From Diatrype stigma (lineage: Eukaryota > Ascomycota > Sordariomycetes > Xylariales > Diatrypaceae): a stretch of 64,000 nucleotides of DNA. Position numbers and translations under genes: made by a program. The stretch spans positions 1-64,000 of the forward strand of contig JAKJXP020000103.1 in the NCBI GenBank assembly GCA_022225965.2, given 5' to 3'. The notes below the pieces were generated by a model. That model searched no databases and had not been told where the DNA came from. It saw only the letters and a list, made by a program, of their open reading frames with translations. Shown one piece after another: positions 13,801-25,546 of the stretch (position 1 is the first letter of the stretch; every line of letters begins with the position of its first letter).

Positions 13801-16418
13801 CTATCTATTCAGTTAGGTGCTTAGGTGCTTAGGCACGTCTTAGGGCCCAGGCCATGCCGCTGTCTTTTCAGGGATCAGACCGGGTATGTATCACGAGACG
13901 CTCCCTCACCGTGGCTACGTGGGTTTTCACCAGGTCAGCATGTACCTGTGTGTTCTGGTGTTCCGGGGAAGCTTGCCAGACTGGTGTCCGTCCTTGTGAC
14001 AGCATGGACTGGGAACAATGAGCCCTCGATACTCGACAGCAGTGGATACAAACATACCTACATACACGTAGGTAGGAGCTACCTACATAGGTACCTCGTA
14101 CATGCCTACAGGTAGCTACATATAGCTGCCTACATACCTAGGTATGTATGTATGTCCTAGGCAGTTAGGTACCCCAGCTGGCAGGGCATCCAGTGCCAAC
14201 TTCGAGGTTCCTCAGGTGAGGCCCGCCATACAGCCGGCTGCCGTGACCCACATGCCCCGCGAATTCCAATGTTGGTCGGGGCCGGTACGTAAGCTCTATT
14301 ATGCAGTTTCCATTACCCCCTTATTACTTGATCGTGCAGCACTTTTAGCGCTCAATAAACCCTATAGGCACCACGAGGTCTGGATGGTTTGACGCCAGTT
14401 GACTTAGACGACAAGGTACACGACCTCATGACGAGCTTCCTTGTCCTTGACTCCTTGCTTGACCTTGCTCGTCGACCGCCTTTGCAGGATCGCATTGCGG
14501 TCATACTGCATTCGAGTTCCTGTTACTAAGAGATCGTGAGTTGACTGGATGAACGCCCAATCCATCAGTCATTACATTGCGACATCCGTGCCGACATCAA
14601 CGTCACGAGTTGCGTGCAAAGGATCTCATCATCTCCCTTGTTGGCTTCTTCCGAAACTCTTACAAATTAGCCATCCGGACGACCGCGTTGACGTTTGTAG
14701 CCGTTCGTAGTTGTTGCTGGTGCTGGACCCAGTTACATTGAGTACATGGAGTAAGTACATGGATTGCATGGAATATCTTGTTCGGGGATCTTCTCTTTCC
14801 TTTCTAGAATTCAATGCGGCGCAATATCTCGCCATGCGGCCATGTAAGGCAACTTACACACCGCAGACACTCGTCTAACGTTCCAGATACACCGCAGTCC
14901 GTTTCTCTTCTCCTACTTATTAACTCATGATCAAGCCTCGGTAATTAACTGATTCAGCGCACCACCTCGGGCGAGCCGCGAAGCCATCGGAACTTATCTG
15001 GGGTATGGGTGCTATTTTTACACCAGTTCGCCTCGAGATCCGTTGTCGATGGTTGGTTCTAGTGTCGTTCGTAGAATATCGAGATAAGCTCAGCCACCAG
15101 CCGCCACCAATGTGGAGTGGGAGATAACTTCTCCGTGTCCAATAGGCGAGTTGAATACGAATTTCTCGTGCTTATGAGTTGAAACCCGACATCAATAGAG
15201 TGGTCGAGTGCAAGAACCTCACTACGACGTACAGTTCTTCCCAAGAACCGATCACTCTCATAATTGAGCTGCCTGGTCGTCCCCAGAGCACCACCTCCTT
15301 AGTCAGCTCCTCAGGTACACTTGCCGCGGGTAGATAGATTCGTGCCTGGCATTTTCAACTCTGCCGAGTATTCCGTCGGGGACCCTGGCTGCAGGTCATT
15401 GCAGCATGTAATACTACACTACATATCCAGGTGTAGATCATCCATCCATCATGGAAAAGGTTGTAGATAGAGTATCGTTGTCTCCTCACTCACCATTCGT
15501 AGCCTCAACTTACATCCTAGGTGAATCACATTTGCCGAAGGGAGGCCGCATTATTGACTCCATTGTACATGCAGCCGGTCGATGTCATGTCGAAAGAAGG
15601 ATCCAGATTACTTCTTTCTCTTCTCCGCGTATCCTTGATACGATAGCATGGTATCCATTCTCTGGTCTAAGCATACCCTTGTACCACAGAACCATGTGAG
15701 ATCCCGTAACTTGACACCCGGAGTGGCCTCGCGGTCAGCATGTTTCGTCCGAGGGGTTCACTGTGGAATCAAGTTTCCTGATCCGTCGATTCCGATGGTA
15801 TCTCCTATTGGAGACTCCGTGTTCATGTCATGTTTAGACATTAGAGGTTGTGTCAACCGAAGACTTCATGCCGGAGCTGAGAAACTAACGACATCGACGA
15901 TGTACGTAGCATTTGCTACCACCTTCTATTTCGTAGATCTACATACCTTGGTATACCTACCTCTCCCGATACCTGCGTATATATATGTGTGTACATACCA
16001 GTATGTATGCGTCCACGCATGCACCGGGATGGGTTTGTTGAAAAGGCGTGAATAGCCGAGACTGTATAGATGCATATTGACATTGTACGTATCGTTAGTG
16101 TTGAGAACCCAACCCCACCTACTAAAACCGGAGTGCTTGAGGTCGTCATCACATTGCGGAGATGATAAGCGCGATATAGAACCAGTTGGCTCACTAGTCT
16201 AGTCTCGTTTTCGCGGCATCAGCTCTGTAGATCGCGGGGTTGTTCGAAGTTGAAAGAGCAGGACTCCCATCCTAGTCCAGAAGGCTAGAAGGCCCGAGCC
16301 GCAATAGATTTGATCGAATCGAATCTAGTCCGGCTTGAGAGTCCGAGTGAGTAGATCATATCAGATTGCGGCCTTTTGGTCAGGTCAACAACAACCCCTT
16401 TACTTTGACGAGCCCAAG
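10827..16418. other. Gene-poor 5.6-kb stretch
   Basis: No convincing gene on either strand: open frames are short, lack splice-consistent extension and resemble nothing I know. The left part is the GDH promoter and leader. It includes a TATGGRTGT-type minisatellite (12231-12330), a T-rich patch near 12388-12405, a CTGCTCTGGG duplication near 13507-13530, and dense TAGGTA/TACCTA words around 14040-14170. The right end is the kynureninase promoter. Confidence 0.6.
12231..12330. repeat. Imperfect GTATGGATGTATGG / TTGGACTGTATGGGTG minisatellite
   Basis: Reiterated variants of tgtatgg and a roughly 17-bp unit (gggtgttggactgtat) repeat in tandem. The tract is in-frame open for 82 codons only because the repeat lacks stops. 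It is not taken as coding. Confidence 0.7.
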
Positions 16419-17986
16419 ATGAGCAGCTCAGGCGACCAGTCATTGTATGCGGATTTACGGAGCCAGGCGCAAGTCCTAGATGGCCAGGATCGTCTAGGAG
16501 CTCTCCGAGAGGAGTTCCGCATACCGACCAAAGCGGATATAAGGCGCAAAACACTGACCCGCTCAGGGGGTAAGCCTCTCTATCTTATTCTACCTCTGTC
16601 ACTACATGTGTACAGGTACTGATGACGACCTTATAGACGATAGCCTTTCGGCCGATGATGAGACGTCGCCATGTACGTACCTATGCGGCAACTCGCTAGG
16701 GTTGCAACCCAAGAGGACAGCGGCCCGGATCCAGCAATATCTCGAAACGTGGGGTACGCAAGGGGTGCAAGGCCACTTCAAGCCGTTGGATGACTCGCCC
16801 TTGCCTACATGGCTCGATGCCGATGCCAGGGCCGCCAAGCTGATGGCGCCCCTGGTAGGGGCAGATGAGTCTGAGGTGGCTGTGCAGCAGACGTTGACAG
16901 CGAACCTGCACCTCCTGATGAATGCATTCTACCACCCGGACATCAACGGGCGGCACAAGATCATCCTGGAAGCAAAGGCATTTCCGAGCGACCACGTTAG
17001 TGACTCCTGCCTATGGTGGCATTTCGCGAGACGGTGTCGAAGTTGCTCTGCTGCTAACCTTGATACAGTTTGCTGTGCTAAGCCAGATCTATCACCACGG
17101 GCTCTCCCCGAAGACCTCCATGGTAACTCTAGAGTCCCCTTACTCGGAAGACTCGCTGCCCAGCACCTACGACATCCAGTCTATAATCTCAAAGCATGCG
17201 TCTGATACGGCGTTGCTCCTACTGCCAGGGATCCAGTATTATACTGGACAATTCTTTGATATCCCAACCATCACCGCCTTTGCTCGTAGTCACGGTATCT
17301 TTGTGATCTGGGACCTGGCGCATGCCGTTGGCAACGTTCCCCTCTCCCTCCACGACTGGGATGTAGACGCAGCAGCCTGGTGCACGTACAAATATCTCAA
17401 TGGCGGCCCGGGTTGTATAGGGGGCATGTTTATCAATGAGCGAAACAGCTTAGTAACCACGGCCATCACTGACGAAGAGCCCGAGCGTGGCTATGGTAAG
17501 CGCCTTTCGGGTTGGTGGGGAAATGACAAGGCGACTCGGTTCAAGATGGAAACCAGGTTCCACCCAGTAAAGGGCGCCGCCGGGTTCCAGCTGAGCAACC
17601 CTAGCATCCTCGACATCACGAGTCTCAGTGCATCCTTGGAAGTCTTCGAACTAGCAGGCGGCGTACCAGTCCTGCGGGAGAAGTCCAAGAAACTGACCCC
17701 CTTCTTGGAAACCTGTCTCGCAGCGATGCCGGAAGCAGCAAAGAAGCTTTTCAGAATCATCACGCCCAAGGACCCGGACCAGCGAGGTGCTCAACTGAGC
17801 CTTTTACTAGCAGATGGGCTCCTCCACGGAGTGATGGAGGGGCTCACGGAGCGCGGTGTCATCGTGGACGAGAGGAAGCCGGATGTCATCCGAGTTGCCC
17901 CGGCGCCGCTGTATAATACATTTGCGGACTGTGTAGCGTTCGTGGAAGCGTTCGAGTCGGCGCTACTTTCTGCTTCTAAGGTTTAG
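16419..17986 (+). CDS. Kynureninase
   Basis: Three exons, 16419-16569, 16616-16995 and 17069-17986, make 482 residues, normal for the family. Introns are 46 and 73 bp; the second has a gctaac branch site. Diagnostic segments include [14 protein letters not shown] near the N-terminus, [34 protein letters not shown] and [12 protein letters not shown]. In the last, Lys285 is the lysine expected to form the PLP Schiff base. Kynureninase is a PLP fold-type I enzyme that cleaves kynurenine or 3-hydroxykynurenine to (hydroxy)anthranilate and alanine in tryptophan degradation and de novo NAD synthesis, in the cytosol. The start at [10 protein letters not shown] was preferred over upstream codons because the preceding residues look non-conserved. 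No other kynurenine-pathway gene is nearby. Fungi often have two paralogues (Bna5-type), so the exact symbol is left open. Confidence 0.95.
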
Positions 17987-20132
17987 TTTGGCCAGACACT
18001 TTAGAGGTCTAGCAACGTCATTTCGTCTCTCCTAACTATCACGGGGGCAAAGGTCGTAACATTTGATACGTAACTACACGGAAGAATGACACAAGAATCA
18101 CCCTTAACAGGCCTACCGCTAGAAACGTTGTGTAAACTTTTCTACCTTGTTGTAACCAATATGCTACGTACCTATACAAAATCATTACGAAGTCACTCTT
18201 TGTTAATATGCATCACTATGGCCCGTATACCTCAAATCGATACTCCAAGAGGCGTGTTGCAGTCGGGATTAACATTTAGGGGGGTACATCCAATATACCT
18301 AGTATTTCATGTAGCACCATTTCGGTTGTTAACTGCAACCTGCTACTCTTCATCACTCCACACCAAAGCATGTCCACCGTAGACGCGTACGCGGTACGCC
18401 AGCTATGGGAGGGAAGGGGGGCATTTCACAGGTACGTCCGGGCCGGGATAGAACTCTTTCCCCATGATGTGATGCCGCTGCAGGTCTAAAGTACGGTGCC
18501 TGCTCGGATTTCTTTGCCCTGTTCTCAAATAGGACGGTGGCATTGACCAGCGGCGATACACTTCCCCTGGTCTCGTGTCGCATGTCTACTACCTGCCGTG
18601 AATGAGCTCTCCTTGCAGATTGCCTCTATCACCACGTTGCATGTGCAAGAAGCCGAGGGGGATCGACCCCAACACCGTCTTGTGATATTGAAGTTCCGTT
18701 AATCCTTACAGGTTCGGCAGCAGGGATGAGCGGCAAGCGCAGATCGCCGCAAAAGCTTGTCTCTTTAGCCAAGTGTCCTCATATGCAAGATGGTCACAAA
18801 CAAGGAGATGTGACTATACTCCGCTTATTCCCATGCGATCCTACGAGCCTGGTGAAACTGGACCAGAGAGAGTGCGTGATGTACTTCTGTATTGCCTCCG
18901 CAGGCAAAGAAAGTAGAGAACCTTCCTCGGGGAATTAATTAGCCAGCGGGAAGCCCGGCTATATCTCATGCAGATCGAACGGACGACTTTTAGTAAAAGA
19001 AACCCACGAGTCTATAATCAAGGGGGGCGGGTGGTTGGTTACATGGGATATCTCGGTCGCTTCGGTACATCTAATAAAACGTTCAGTTGCATATCAGCAG
19101 CGATGTATTGGACACATGCAGAAGAATGACTGGCATTGCCGGCCGTAAGAAAGGTCATCTACCGCGATCAAGTAAGAAGGTGGCATTTTGTTTCTGCACA
19201 TCGCGTTCGTGCTTGAGTTTGCAGGTAGTTGTTAGGTAAGAAGGGAGCATTTCGCGCCGTGAAACCGCCACCAATCACGACTTGCTATCTGGCAATACGG
19301 TCAAAATTCGGTATATAGAGATATGCAGGGAGCGAGTGGTGTTTTGTTGAGACATCTTGGGAGTCAGGCCGTACGAAATGCCCAGACTACATATGTAGGT
19401 TCTTGTCTGCCAGCTAGGCACACAGGTCTTGGCCACGTTCGATGGGAACGTTGTTGAAGCTTGGCCCTGTACGTGCTGGCATCGTCGACCCTGAAGGAGG
19501 ATAGTGGCTCACCGTGGCTGGTCACAATCGATTTGTACCAGTTTCAGCTCTCTTCACCTAGCACCTACTGATATGATGAGCTCGATATGGTGTGCAAAGG
19601 CTTATACAAGCCTCCATACCAGCGATACGACACCTAGAGGCAGATGTTTCTATCTGGCATCCAGCATATGAGCGTTGATGATGCATTTGTTGTTCCCCCC
19701 AGAAGCAGCTTAACTGGCCAAATGTGGTAGTCGGGCAGTGTGGCGATGTGGCGTTGCTGCGCCACGATATATGCGCGCACTAAACTACCGTAGGTACATA
19801 CGTAATAGGTACCTACATACCTTCGTATCTTATACAGGCAATTAGTGGGACTGACTACAGGGCAAGCAACTGGCGAATACGTCACGAACCTATCAAGGGT
19901 GTGACGCTGTCAAGCATTCAATTCGTTTCATTTCCATCTTCCTTGGCTGTGATTGAAATTCCAAGGCTCGGCGAATTCTGTGACACAGCCCTCTTAATAC
20001 CTAAGTAACCTAAAGACGATTCCTGATTCTTGCCCTTAATTCTTTTCTTCCCAAAACCCAATAACTTCCAGGCCAAACCACAACGGCTTACACATACATC
20101 ACTTATCGCATTTGCAGTATCGCGATCATCCT
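17987..20132. other. Gene-poor region downstream of kynureninase
   Basis: No recognisable gene. Short open frames (for example 18086-18382 and 18726-18938) have no known motif and no splice-supported continuation. From about 19920 the plus strand becomes pyrimidine-rich, consistent with a promoter and leader for the small transcript unit that follows. Confidence 0.6.
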
Positions 20133-20262
20133 GTAAGTAGCCCATATCCAGCTCTTAATTGCTAGGAGTCCCCACTAACCGTTCACTTCAGACTTTCTCG
20201 AATACCTGACATTGAAGACGAAAGAAGTAGTCACACTACGTACCTACTACCTACTACAAGCA

Positions 20263-20394
20263 ATGCCTTTCTTCTACTCAAGACCAATCGGCGGTCGCCA
20301 CTTCGGAACCAACGTAAACGTTGGTCGTGGCGGCGTCCATCGCGGACCTTGGCGATTCAGCTTCGGCAGATTCAACTGCTTCAAGTCCCACTAG
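20263..20394 (+). CDS. Possible 43-aa Gly/Arg/Phe-rich small protein
   Basis: An ATG at 20263 opens a 43-codon frame ending TAG at 20394. The peptide (MPFFYSRPIGGRHFG then TNVNVGRGGVHRGPWRFSFG) is glycine-, arginine- and aromatic-rich, basic, and lacks a signal peptide or membrane helix. I do not recognise it. Support for a real transcript comes from a well-formed intron in the leader: donor gtaagt at 20133, branch actaacc near 20175, acceptor ttcag ending 20191 (59 bp). The upstream exon shows no in-frame ATG, so this would be a 5' UTR intron. Coding status is inferred; it could instead be the leader of a noncoding RNA. Confidence 0.4.
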   Translation: MPFFYSRPIGGRHFGTNVNVGRGGVHRGPWRFSFGRFNCFKSH

Positions 20395-21507
20395 AGATAG
20401 ACACAGGGTGTCGTTGTCTGCCATACCGTTCAACCAGGGCGGGTAGTGGAGGAAGAGCATGAGCATCTGTCTCCAACTTTCACCAGTGATGGTCAAAGCA
20501 AGCGTAACTAGAGATGGATGGCATGAGGGCTCGATGGAGGACACCGGCACTGTTACATTGTCTTTTATGGAGTTTGAGGTTGCTACGATAGGATCGGATT
20601 AGGACGCGGGTTCACGGCCAGCTACGACATACGGATCATACAGGCAGGCGTACGAAATTGATAGCATCGCGCACCGGCGTTCCTAATAATATAATCTTGC
20701 ACTGCGCATCCTAATGCTAACGACTTCTATACTTTAGCCTCTTATACTGTATTCTTATAAATTAGTGGGATGCTCAAGGTTATAACCAATGTGATCCTAG
20801 TAATCCTGTTGCAAGTTAGGAGCATTATCTCTAATGGTTTTCACTGTCATCTATATCTATTAATTGGGGCCGCCTACATCTGGATGTTGTTCCAGCGTTT
20901 GACAGTAAGCATCAGTAATAAGATAATGGTTGACAGTGGCAAAGATATATGATGGGTACTCTGTCATACATGATAGTCTCTTGTGTCAACTATGGCCAGT
21001 CATGTCCAGAGCTTGTTACCCTCCAAGACATATTGGATATCCCCCTCTGATATAGTATAGGTAGGTATAGTCCCGTCTCTAGAAAAGCATGCAGTATCTC
21101 TTATACCGCGATTACTCAGAAATGGCATCTTGTGATTGGCTTTGGCGCTTTCGGGTAATTCCTGAACTTTCCTGCATCTGGGGCGCCCCGCATTACAAAC
21201 TTCACCCCACCATACGCCATATGACACTTACCTAACCTATAGCCTATAGGTCCCTAACATTTTTGGTGCCATTCTAAAAGTTTCTTGGTCAGTCGCTAAC
21301 TGGTGAACTAACTACATCGACACCTAGTCGGCAGGTGATAGCGATATAGGAGGAATAAGTAATCCTAGAACTTCCATACCATCGGTAAACCCGGGTTCCG
21401 TTCCTCCAGCGACCATACAACTGGACGAGCAGTCAGTCATACATACAAAAGTTGTGATCAGGGGGAAAACGCTATAGAGCCACACGAAAGTGTTCGCTAC
21501 CGCCAAC
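20395..21507. other. Intergenic region, AT-rich
   Basis: No gene supported. The part from 20680 to 21060 is rich in TA steps. The right end is the promoter of the zinc-finger gene at 21508. Confidence 0.6.
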
Positions 21508-22111
21508 ATGTGGTGAGTGAAGCGCGGCGTGCCCAGGCAACGAAACGACGAGCTAACGACCCGCCCCAAAAGCAAGCACATCCTCAACGCCCAAGTCGCG
21601 ATCCGGTCGCCCTGCTGTAAGCCCGCCCCTTCTTCCCCGCGCAACAGCAGCATCGTCCGAAATTTTCCAGAATGCATCTGCCTTGGATGGGCGGATAGAC
21701 CAGGGGACGACGGACGGAGCCTGTCGTTGCCAAACGACTATGTTGACCCGACACTGACCAACCGAAACAACAACAAACACAGGCAAGAAGTGGTTCGACT
21801 GCGCCCAGTGCCACGCGGAGCAGGAGCAGCACGAGCTGCTGCGGACGTTCGAGATGACGTTCGCGTGCAAGAAGTGCCGCAAGTGCTTCCGCAAGGACGC
21901 GCAGGAGTTCGAGGAGGCCGACGAGTTCTGCCCGCACTGCGACAACCACTTCGTGCTCGAGGCCGCCATCCCCAAGCCCGCCCTCACCGTCGAGGGCGAG
22001 GACGCCCGCGTCAACAACAAGATGCTGCGCGACGACCGCGTCAAGCCGGACAACAAGAACGGCCAGATCACCATATTCGACCCCCTCCCCGAGGCGGACA
22101 AGCTGGGCTGA
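21508..22111 (+). CDS. Small CHY-type zinc-finger protein (Hot13-like)
   Basis: Three exons, 21508-21512, 21573-21616 and 21783-22111, give 125 residues. The first coding exon is only ATGTG. It joins across a 60-bp intron (gctaacg branch) to give MCKHILNAQVAIRSP, then across a 166-bp intron to give CCKKWFDCAQCHAE. Zinc ligands follow in paired sets: CKH, PCC, DCAQCH, CKKCRKCF and CPHCDNHF, the pattern of the CHY zinc finger. In yeast the CHY-family protein Hot13 helps recycle Mia40 in the mitochondrial intermembrane space; fungal short homologues are usually only annotated as CHY zinc-finger proteins. The tail after residue 80 is acidic/lysine-rich and less conserved. Exon 3 is very GC-rich. 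The gene converges on the proteasome gene, about 650 bp away. Confidence 0.8.
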
Positions 22112-22760
22112 AAGAAAGAAGAATGGAATGGAATGGATTGATACGACTGAAATAAATAAAGAAAGAATCAAGAACGAAAAGGGCGAGAGCGAGCAGGTGG
22201 GGAGTCGAGGCCAGGAAGGAATTTCTATGGTGCGTTATGATGGAGACGGAGGTGTCGGTAGAGGCTCGAGAACCGAATGGGAACAAGAGAGCAGTAGAAC
22301 AGTGCCCAGCCGTTTTCATGTCGGAGCAAGCAAGAAAAGATGGTGATGACAGATAGGATGAGTGCTTCGGAACTTGAGAGCGAGCAAGATAACAAAGCAT
22401 TTCATATACGATGATACCACGTTTAGAAATTACTGAGATACCAAACCAAAACCAAAGGAATGAAATAGCAGCCAGCTAGATAGAGCGCCAAGAGCAACAT
22501 CAGAATTCATGTTCATGTTCATATTCGTGTCCATGTCCATACGTGCGAGTATAGGGGATGGCACGGATGGGTGGATGGCTGGTGGATAGTGTACAAATCC
22601 CTCTCGAGCGTAACGTCACGATTTATATTTATTTTTTGGTCCCTTTGGTCTTGTCCATTCATCACTGCCGTTGCCCTTTACCTCCCTTTTCTTAGGCCTA
22701 CCCATCCGATGGAGAAGGAGCACCGGGCCTCTCCCTGACCGGGAGACGAACAACCCCATC
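22112..22760. other. Intergenic region between convergent genes
   Basis: Shared 3' flanks of the zinc-finger gene (+) and proteasome alpha4 (-). It has A-rich purine tracts at 22109-22180 and a run of ATGTTCATGTTCATATTCGTGTCCATG near 22507-22540. No gene is seen. Confidence 0.65.
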
Positions 22761-24041
22761 CTATGCATCGTCCGAGCCTCCGCCCCTAGTAAGGATGGCG
22801 GCACTGCCTGTGCCCGGCGTCCGGCCCGTCTTCTTCTTGGCCGCCTCCTCCTGCTTCTCCTGCTCGATGTTCTTGACGTAGCCCTCGATGTCCTCGACGG
22901 GCAGCATCTCGAGCAGCTTGCCCGGCGCCATAATGGCGATCTCGATGTTCTTCGCCCCCGTCTGCACCACCTCCAGCAGCGACTTGATCGCTAGCCGGAT
23001 CGTCGCCTCTCGGTCCATGTCCTCCTTGTAGTTGCGCTCCAGGAACTCCCGGACCGTCTTGCTGGATCGGCCGATGGCATTTGCTTTCCTGTGTACATTT
23101 CCACCCAGTCAGCAGTCGGTCCATTTTCAGGGGATATGTATGACCCGTAGACCCTTCTTTCTCTCTTCCCCACCCACCCCTTTCTAAGTATTATCGCAAG
23201 CAATCATTCCTCAGGGCCAGGTTGGGCAGGGTAAGGTAGGGTCGGGGTGGCGCTTACCACGCGGAGTAGATGCCGCTCGGCTCGGTCTGGTAAAGGCGGG
23301 GGACTTTGCTGTTCTTGTCGAAGCCGACGATCATGGTGCTGATACCAAAGGGGCGGACGCCACCGCTCTGGGTGTACCGCTGCTGGACGCCGGCGACGTA
23401 CTTGGTGATGTACTCGATGGACACGGGGTCCTCGACCGTCAGGCGGTGCGACTGGGCCTCGAGGCGCGCCTTGTCAACGAGGATGCGGGCGTCGGCGTTC
23501 AGCCCCGCGAACGCCAGGCACACGTGCGTGTCGATGAGGCCGATCTTGGATGGCGTGATCCGTGTGTCCTGCAGCTTCATCGCCGACCGCTTCTCGCACC
23601 CCAGCACCACGATGTCCCGGCCCTTGACGCCGACCGCGCAGGTTCCTGTATGCGTGGAACGACGGCCGTCCTGTTAGATTCTCATCGTCTGGCTTATGCG
23701 TGCGTGCGCGTTGTGTGCATGTATGCGCCGGAGGGCTAAGGGTAGGGGACGGGAGGAAGATCATGATCTCGTACCTCGTTTGACTGCTTCGCCGGCATAT
23801 TCGACTTGGAAGACGTGTCCGTCGGGACTGTGTGCTGTTAGAAACTGTTACCAGTCTTAAACGGGCGTAAATGCCGTGCGTAGGAGGACGAACCTGAAGA
23901 CTATATATCGCACAATAGTAAGCAAAAGCTATTCATCCATCACGGATAGACTGGAGGATGGTGGGCTGTAGAGTGGTAGGAGTCTCCCCCGCCGAAAGGT
24001 CCAAACTCACCAGAAAGAGCTCTGTCATATCCTGACGCCAT
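22761..24041 (-). CDS. PRE6: 20S proteasome subunit alpha4 (PSMA7/Pre6 type)
   Basis: Five exons on the minus strand: 24041-24011, 23900-23894, 23827-23775, 23645-23258 and 23088-22761, giving 268 residues. The second exon is only 7 nt (tcttcag) and is required to complete the alpha-subunit signature: [21 protein letters not shown]. Reading then continues [51 protein letters not shown] and [14 protein letters not shown]. These segments match the alpha4 subunit best among the seven alpha types. Alpha subunits form the gated outer rings of the 20S core and are not catalytic. [18 protein letters not shown] near the C-terminus and the charged [15 protein letters not shown] tail also fit alpha4. 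Where homologues usually have YALEAVKRG, this protein has YAGEAVKRG. No proteasome-associated promoter box of the yeast kind was noticed upstream. Confidence 0.93.
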
Positions 24042-25546
24042 TTTCTCAGTTGTTACCGAGGATCGGTGAATGAATCGGAGACCGGGCTATCTGCTATGGC
24101 GTTCGAAATCGGGAAAGGGGTCGAGAGCGCAGAGGGAGTTGGGAATATTCACGTTATTTCGTCACAGAGGTAGCAATCGAACCTGAGGGCAGCATTGACG
24201 ATGGCAAGGCTGCCAGTTATGTTACGAAAGCTCACATGCACCTACCCTGCCTGGTGTATGCTTGTATGCCTGTATTGGCAAGTACCTGATAGCCTAAACT
24301 GGACCATTAGGTACATCTAATGAACTGATAAGGCACCTGGATGATTGCCTAAGTACGTACTTAGGTACCCACCTACATACACAGGCTAACGGGGAACTCC
24401 ATACAGTAAAGATCCCTGTTTCGGCATACTCCACTTTGGGCATATGGCACTCGAAATGCATAGGTATGAATCCGCTGGAAGTGCGATTTTACGAAGGTCG
24501 CGGCCACAATTGTTGATAACAAGCCCATATAGCCACAGTACGTAATAATTGAGCCGCACTTAACCTTCAAATTAGTTAGCGCAGTATGGACGCTATACTT
24601 CAGTGGGCTTAAACCCTGGAAGTAATGCCATATACTGGCTTAAGCCACTGAAAGCGCTAAGGCTTAATACAGTATCCCTTATATGTCATTTGCGATTCGC
24701 ACATACCCAGACATGGGCTAGGATCAACAATTGTGGCCGCGACCTTCGTATACCAGCGGAATGCTTAATGGCATACTGCATTTTAATACACCATATATGC
24801 ACCCAACAGGGGGTACGATTTGTATGGCAGGTACATGAAAAGACACTAGAAGTACCCGTATTTCCTAGTAAATGACAGCATTTACAAAGTACCGAAGCTG
24901 GCAGGGGGGGTACATCTGGGATGTATATATTGCCAAGCCCCAAAACTCATTACCATTTGGTGCATAATGCGCTCGGAATGCATACGATTTCCATGGACGC
25001 ATTACATGCCTAAACTAGGATCTTTACTGTACATGTACAATACATAACTACCTACTGCTGGTCAATGCGTATAAAAGCTTCAGCTGCTAACTATCACCGC
25101 CATAGGAGCTGGCGCCACAGGCTTCAACTACTGTTATGTAAATACATAGGTGGGCATATGCCTATACATATAAGGTTATACTTATAAATGGTTCATAGAT
25201 GCCCAAGACCAATGACATTACAAGATGTTCAAGAGTTAATCAATGGTTTCGTGTCACATATGACTATGTTCGTGTTTCATTTGTTTTTTCCTTGCATCAA
25301 ATGAAGTTTTCTATCAAGTCTAGTAGTAATATTAAGACAAGAAACACTGTTTATGAGATCGGGATCCTCCCAAAGGGAAATCATATATCTAATCTAATAA
25401 TCGGTAGGAATCCTCCCAGTTTCATCTGATAATGCTGCGGCACAACCTCTAGATAGAAGCTGACGATCAGATCAAAATGGCCACAAAAACCCCTCTACCC
25501 CATAAACAAATATCCTCTAACGACACTTGATACCGAGGTACACATA
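24042..25546. other. Intergenic region containing a foldback element
   Basis: The PRE6 promoter lies at the left; the centre is taken up by the inverted-repeat element at 24404-25029; the right part (25040-25546) is AT-rich 3' flank of the CorA gene, which is transcribed toward it. No gene is supported. Confidence 0.65.
24404..25029. mobile_element. Foldback/MITE-like element with Tc1/mariner-type ends
   Basis: The ends are inverted repeats: 24404-24427 reads CAGTAAAGATCCCTGTTTCGGCAT and the reverse complement from 25029 reads the same apart from 3 of 24 positions. Each end abuts TA (24402-24403 and 25030-25031), the target duplication expected of Tc1/mariner elements. Inside is a second, perfect 27-bp inverted repeat (24491-24517 against 24723-24749). 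A third hairpin (24598-24612 against about 24640-24654) sits between those arms. Imperfect complementarity also continues outside the 27-bp arms, with ccgctgg on the outer flank of each. There is no transposase frame. The family is unknown; size and structure suggest a non-autonomous MITE, perhaps two nested ones. Confidence 0.75.
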
